This document shows positions 31,915-33,025 of a DNA stretch of 33,025 nt, piece after piece (position 1 is the first letter of the stretch; each line of letters opens with the position of its first letter). Position numbers and translations under genes: made by a program. Source of the stretch: an uncultured Roseburia sp. (GTDB lineage Bacteria > Bacillota > Clostridia > Lachnospirales > Lachnospiraceae); NCBI GenBank assembly GCA_934317215.1, contig CAKREH010000036.1:1-33025 (forward strand). Direction: 5' to 3'. Below the pieces are notes generated by a model. That model did no database searches and was not told the DNA's origin. It worked only from the letters and a program-made list of their open reading frames with translations.

Positions 31915-33025
31915 TTATTTTAAATTAATGCATTTATTTTTCACATAATTATTGATAGTCTCTGAATAAAAAGACACCCGTTTACTACAATCTATTATAT
32001 TTTTATTCAAAGCAACCTCTGCTACACATTGATGGCAAAAATTCCTTCCATTACACTCCTTACATCTATAGGCAGATTGTAATTTTTTTAATTGACAAAC
32101 AACTTCTGAAAACTGCTGTCTTTTATCCCATGCCTCATCTAAAATATTCCCCATTCGATATTTTTCTTTTAAAAGTACAAACATATGGCATGGATAGATA
32201 TCTCCATTGGGGAAAACTGCATAATTATTTAAACCAGCTCTGCAAAAAACTGTATTCTGTTTTTTTTCATCATACAGCATCTGTAAGAACTGCATTTCTT
32301 CTATAAAAGAAAGATTTTCTTTAAAATACATTTCATTATTTATCAATTTTTCGTCTGATCCATAGATGTCATTTGCAGTTTCCAACATAATGTTCTCTAC
32401 TGATAATTCTTCATGAAAAAATTTTTTTAATGTCTGTTCTGTATATCCCAGTTTTTTGTATAAATCTGTACATGTACATTCTATCGCACTAACATCTCTT
32501 CCTCTTTTCCTCAGGCGATTTAAATTTTTCACAATCGTATCATACACATCCATATTTTGAGTTCGACTTATTCTCTGCTCATTTGTAATTTCTTTCGGAC
32601 CATCAATACTAACTGTAAGGTTGATTCCATATTTTACAATATCATCTAACAATTCTTCCGGTAAAAAAGTAAAGTTTGTAACCATTCCATAGTTTTGCAC
32701 CAATATATCATTTTCTTTAAACTTTTTACAGATATATGAAATCATTTTGTAGCCCAATGCCGGCTCTCCACCAAAAAATTGTACCATTTCAACCTTAATT
32801 TGTTCCTGTTTCAAATATCTGACTAAAGCATCCACTACTTCATAAGATAACATTTGCTCTTCTCCGTAATAATTGCCACCATTGGCATAACAATAAACAC
32901 AATTCAGATTACAAATAGTGCAGACCATAATTTCTAACTTATGAATAATGTCACGCGTCAAATTATAGTTCTCACCTACTGCAAATTTACCGCAGAATAA
33001 ATTCGGCATCCCCTTCACACTGCCT
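31915..33025 (-). CDS. Radical SAM/SPASM peptide maturase (5' end cut by the window)
   Basis: Likely installs a post-translational modification on the precursor encoded next to it, using S-adenosylmethionine and iron-sulfur clusters. Counting from a possible GTG at 33018, the radical SAM motif is C-NLN-C-VY-C (C36, C40, C43) and the GGEP SAM-binding motif is at 83-86. The SPASM auxiliary-cluster cysteines follow: C259, C277, then CKECNGRNFCHQC (319-331) and C344. The reading frame stays open to the window edge, and the 35 or so residues before the first Cys look like the end of a longer N-terminal region, so the true start, perhaps with a precursor-binding domain, probably lies outside. The cassette is AT-rich compared with its neighbours. 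Confidence 0.88.
   Translation of the reverse strand, partial: GSVKGMPNLFCGKFAVGENYNLTRDIIHKLEIMVCTICNLNCVYCYANGGNYYGEEQMLSYEVVDALVRYLKQEQIKVEMVQFFGGEPALGYKMISYICKKFKENDILVQNYGMVTNFTFLPEELLDDIVKYGINLTVSIDGPKEITNEQRISRTQNMDVYDTIVKNLNRLRKRGRDVSAIECTCTDLYKKLGYTEQTLKKFFHEELSVENIMLETANDIYGSDEKLINNEMYFKENLSFIEEMQFLQMLYDEKKQNTVFCRAGLNNYAVFPNGDIYPCHMFVLLKEKYRMGNILDEAWDKRQQFSEVVCQLKKLQSAYRCKECNGRNFCHQCVAEVALNKNIIDCSKRVSFYSETINNYVKNKCINLK

Noticed and set aside
1..33025. CRISPR arrays, tRNA or rRNA genes, transposase genes, prophage genes.
   Set aside because: No regularly spaced repeats, cloverleaf-like GTTCRANNC segments or transposase/integrase motifs were found by eye. A tRNA or covariance-model scan was not possible, so this is a visual negative only.

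Overview
This 33 kb window looks like the chromosome of a low-GC anaerobic Firmicute of class Clostridia, most likely a Lachnospiraceae member (Roseburia/Agathobacter-like; inferred from gene order and protein style, not from a database search). The hrcA-grpE-dnaK-dnaJ operon has a perfect CIRCE operator, era and recO are linked through a YqzL-like small ORF, and a single-chain glycyl-tRNA synthetase is present. Every gene I can support is on the minus strand, so the region reads from right to left.

Layout in the direction of transcription. (1) 33025-29473: a compact AT-rich cassette with a radical SAM/SPASM peptide maturase (5' end cut by the window edge), a 48-aa precursor peptide ending in LAGG-AGALLRCACVN, a small JAMM/MPN-like metalloprotein, and an ABC exporter without a peptidase domain. 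Together these look like a RiPP (ribosomally made, post-translationally modified peptide) system and are the most interesting content here. (2) 29472-29043: a gene-poor stretch with a promoter and a structured leader containing a small upstream ORF. (3) 29042-19842: a biosynthetic operon, leuB-ilvD-ilvB-serC-serA-DUF1015-mscS, for branched-chain amino acid and serine synthesis. (4) 19841-19381: an intergenic zone with an inverted-repeat element, a remnant of a BspA-like (DUF285) surface protein, and a cold-shock promoter. (5) 19380-14126: a cold-shock protein, an M16C metallopeptidase, era, a YqzL-like small gene and recO. (6) 14125-11878: a lipoprotein with its own promoter, then glyS. (7) 11871-5181: four polytopic membrane proteins (GtrII-like, GT-C-like, YfhO-like, acyltransferase 3) that probably decorate an envelope glycan. 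(8) 5171-79: the CIRCE-controlled heat-shock operon, ending at an intrinsic terminator.

How they work together: the right-hand cassette should make, modify, cleave and export a small Cys-containing peptide. The middle is core metabolism and housekeeping. The left half couples an envelope-glycan module to the classic HrcA/CIRCE chaperone operon. Functions are assigned from motifs read by eye; no searches were run.
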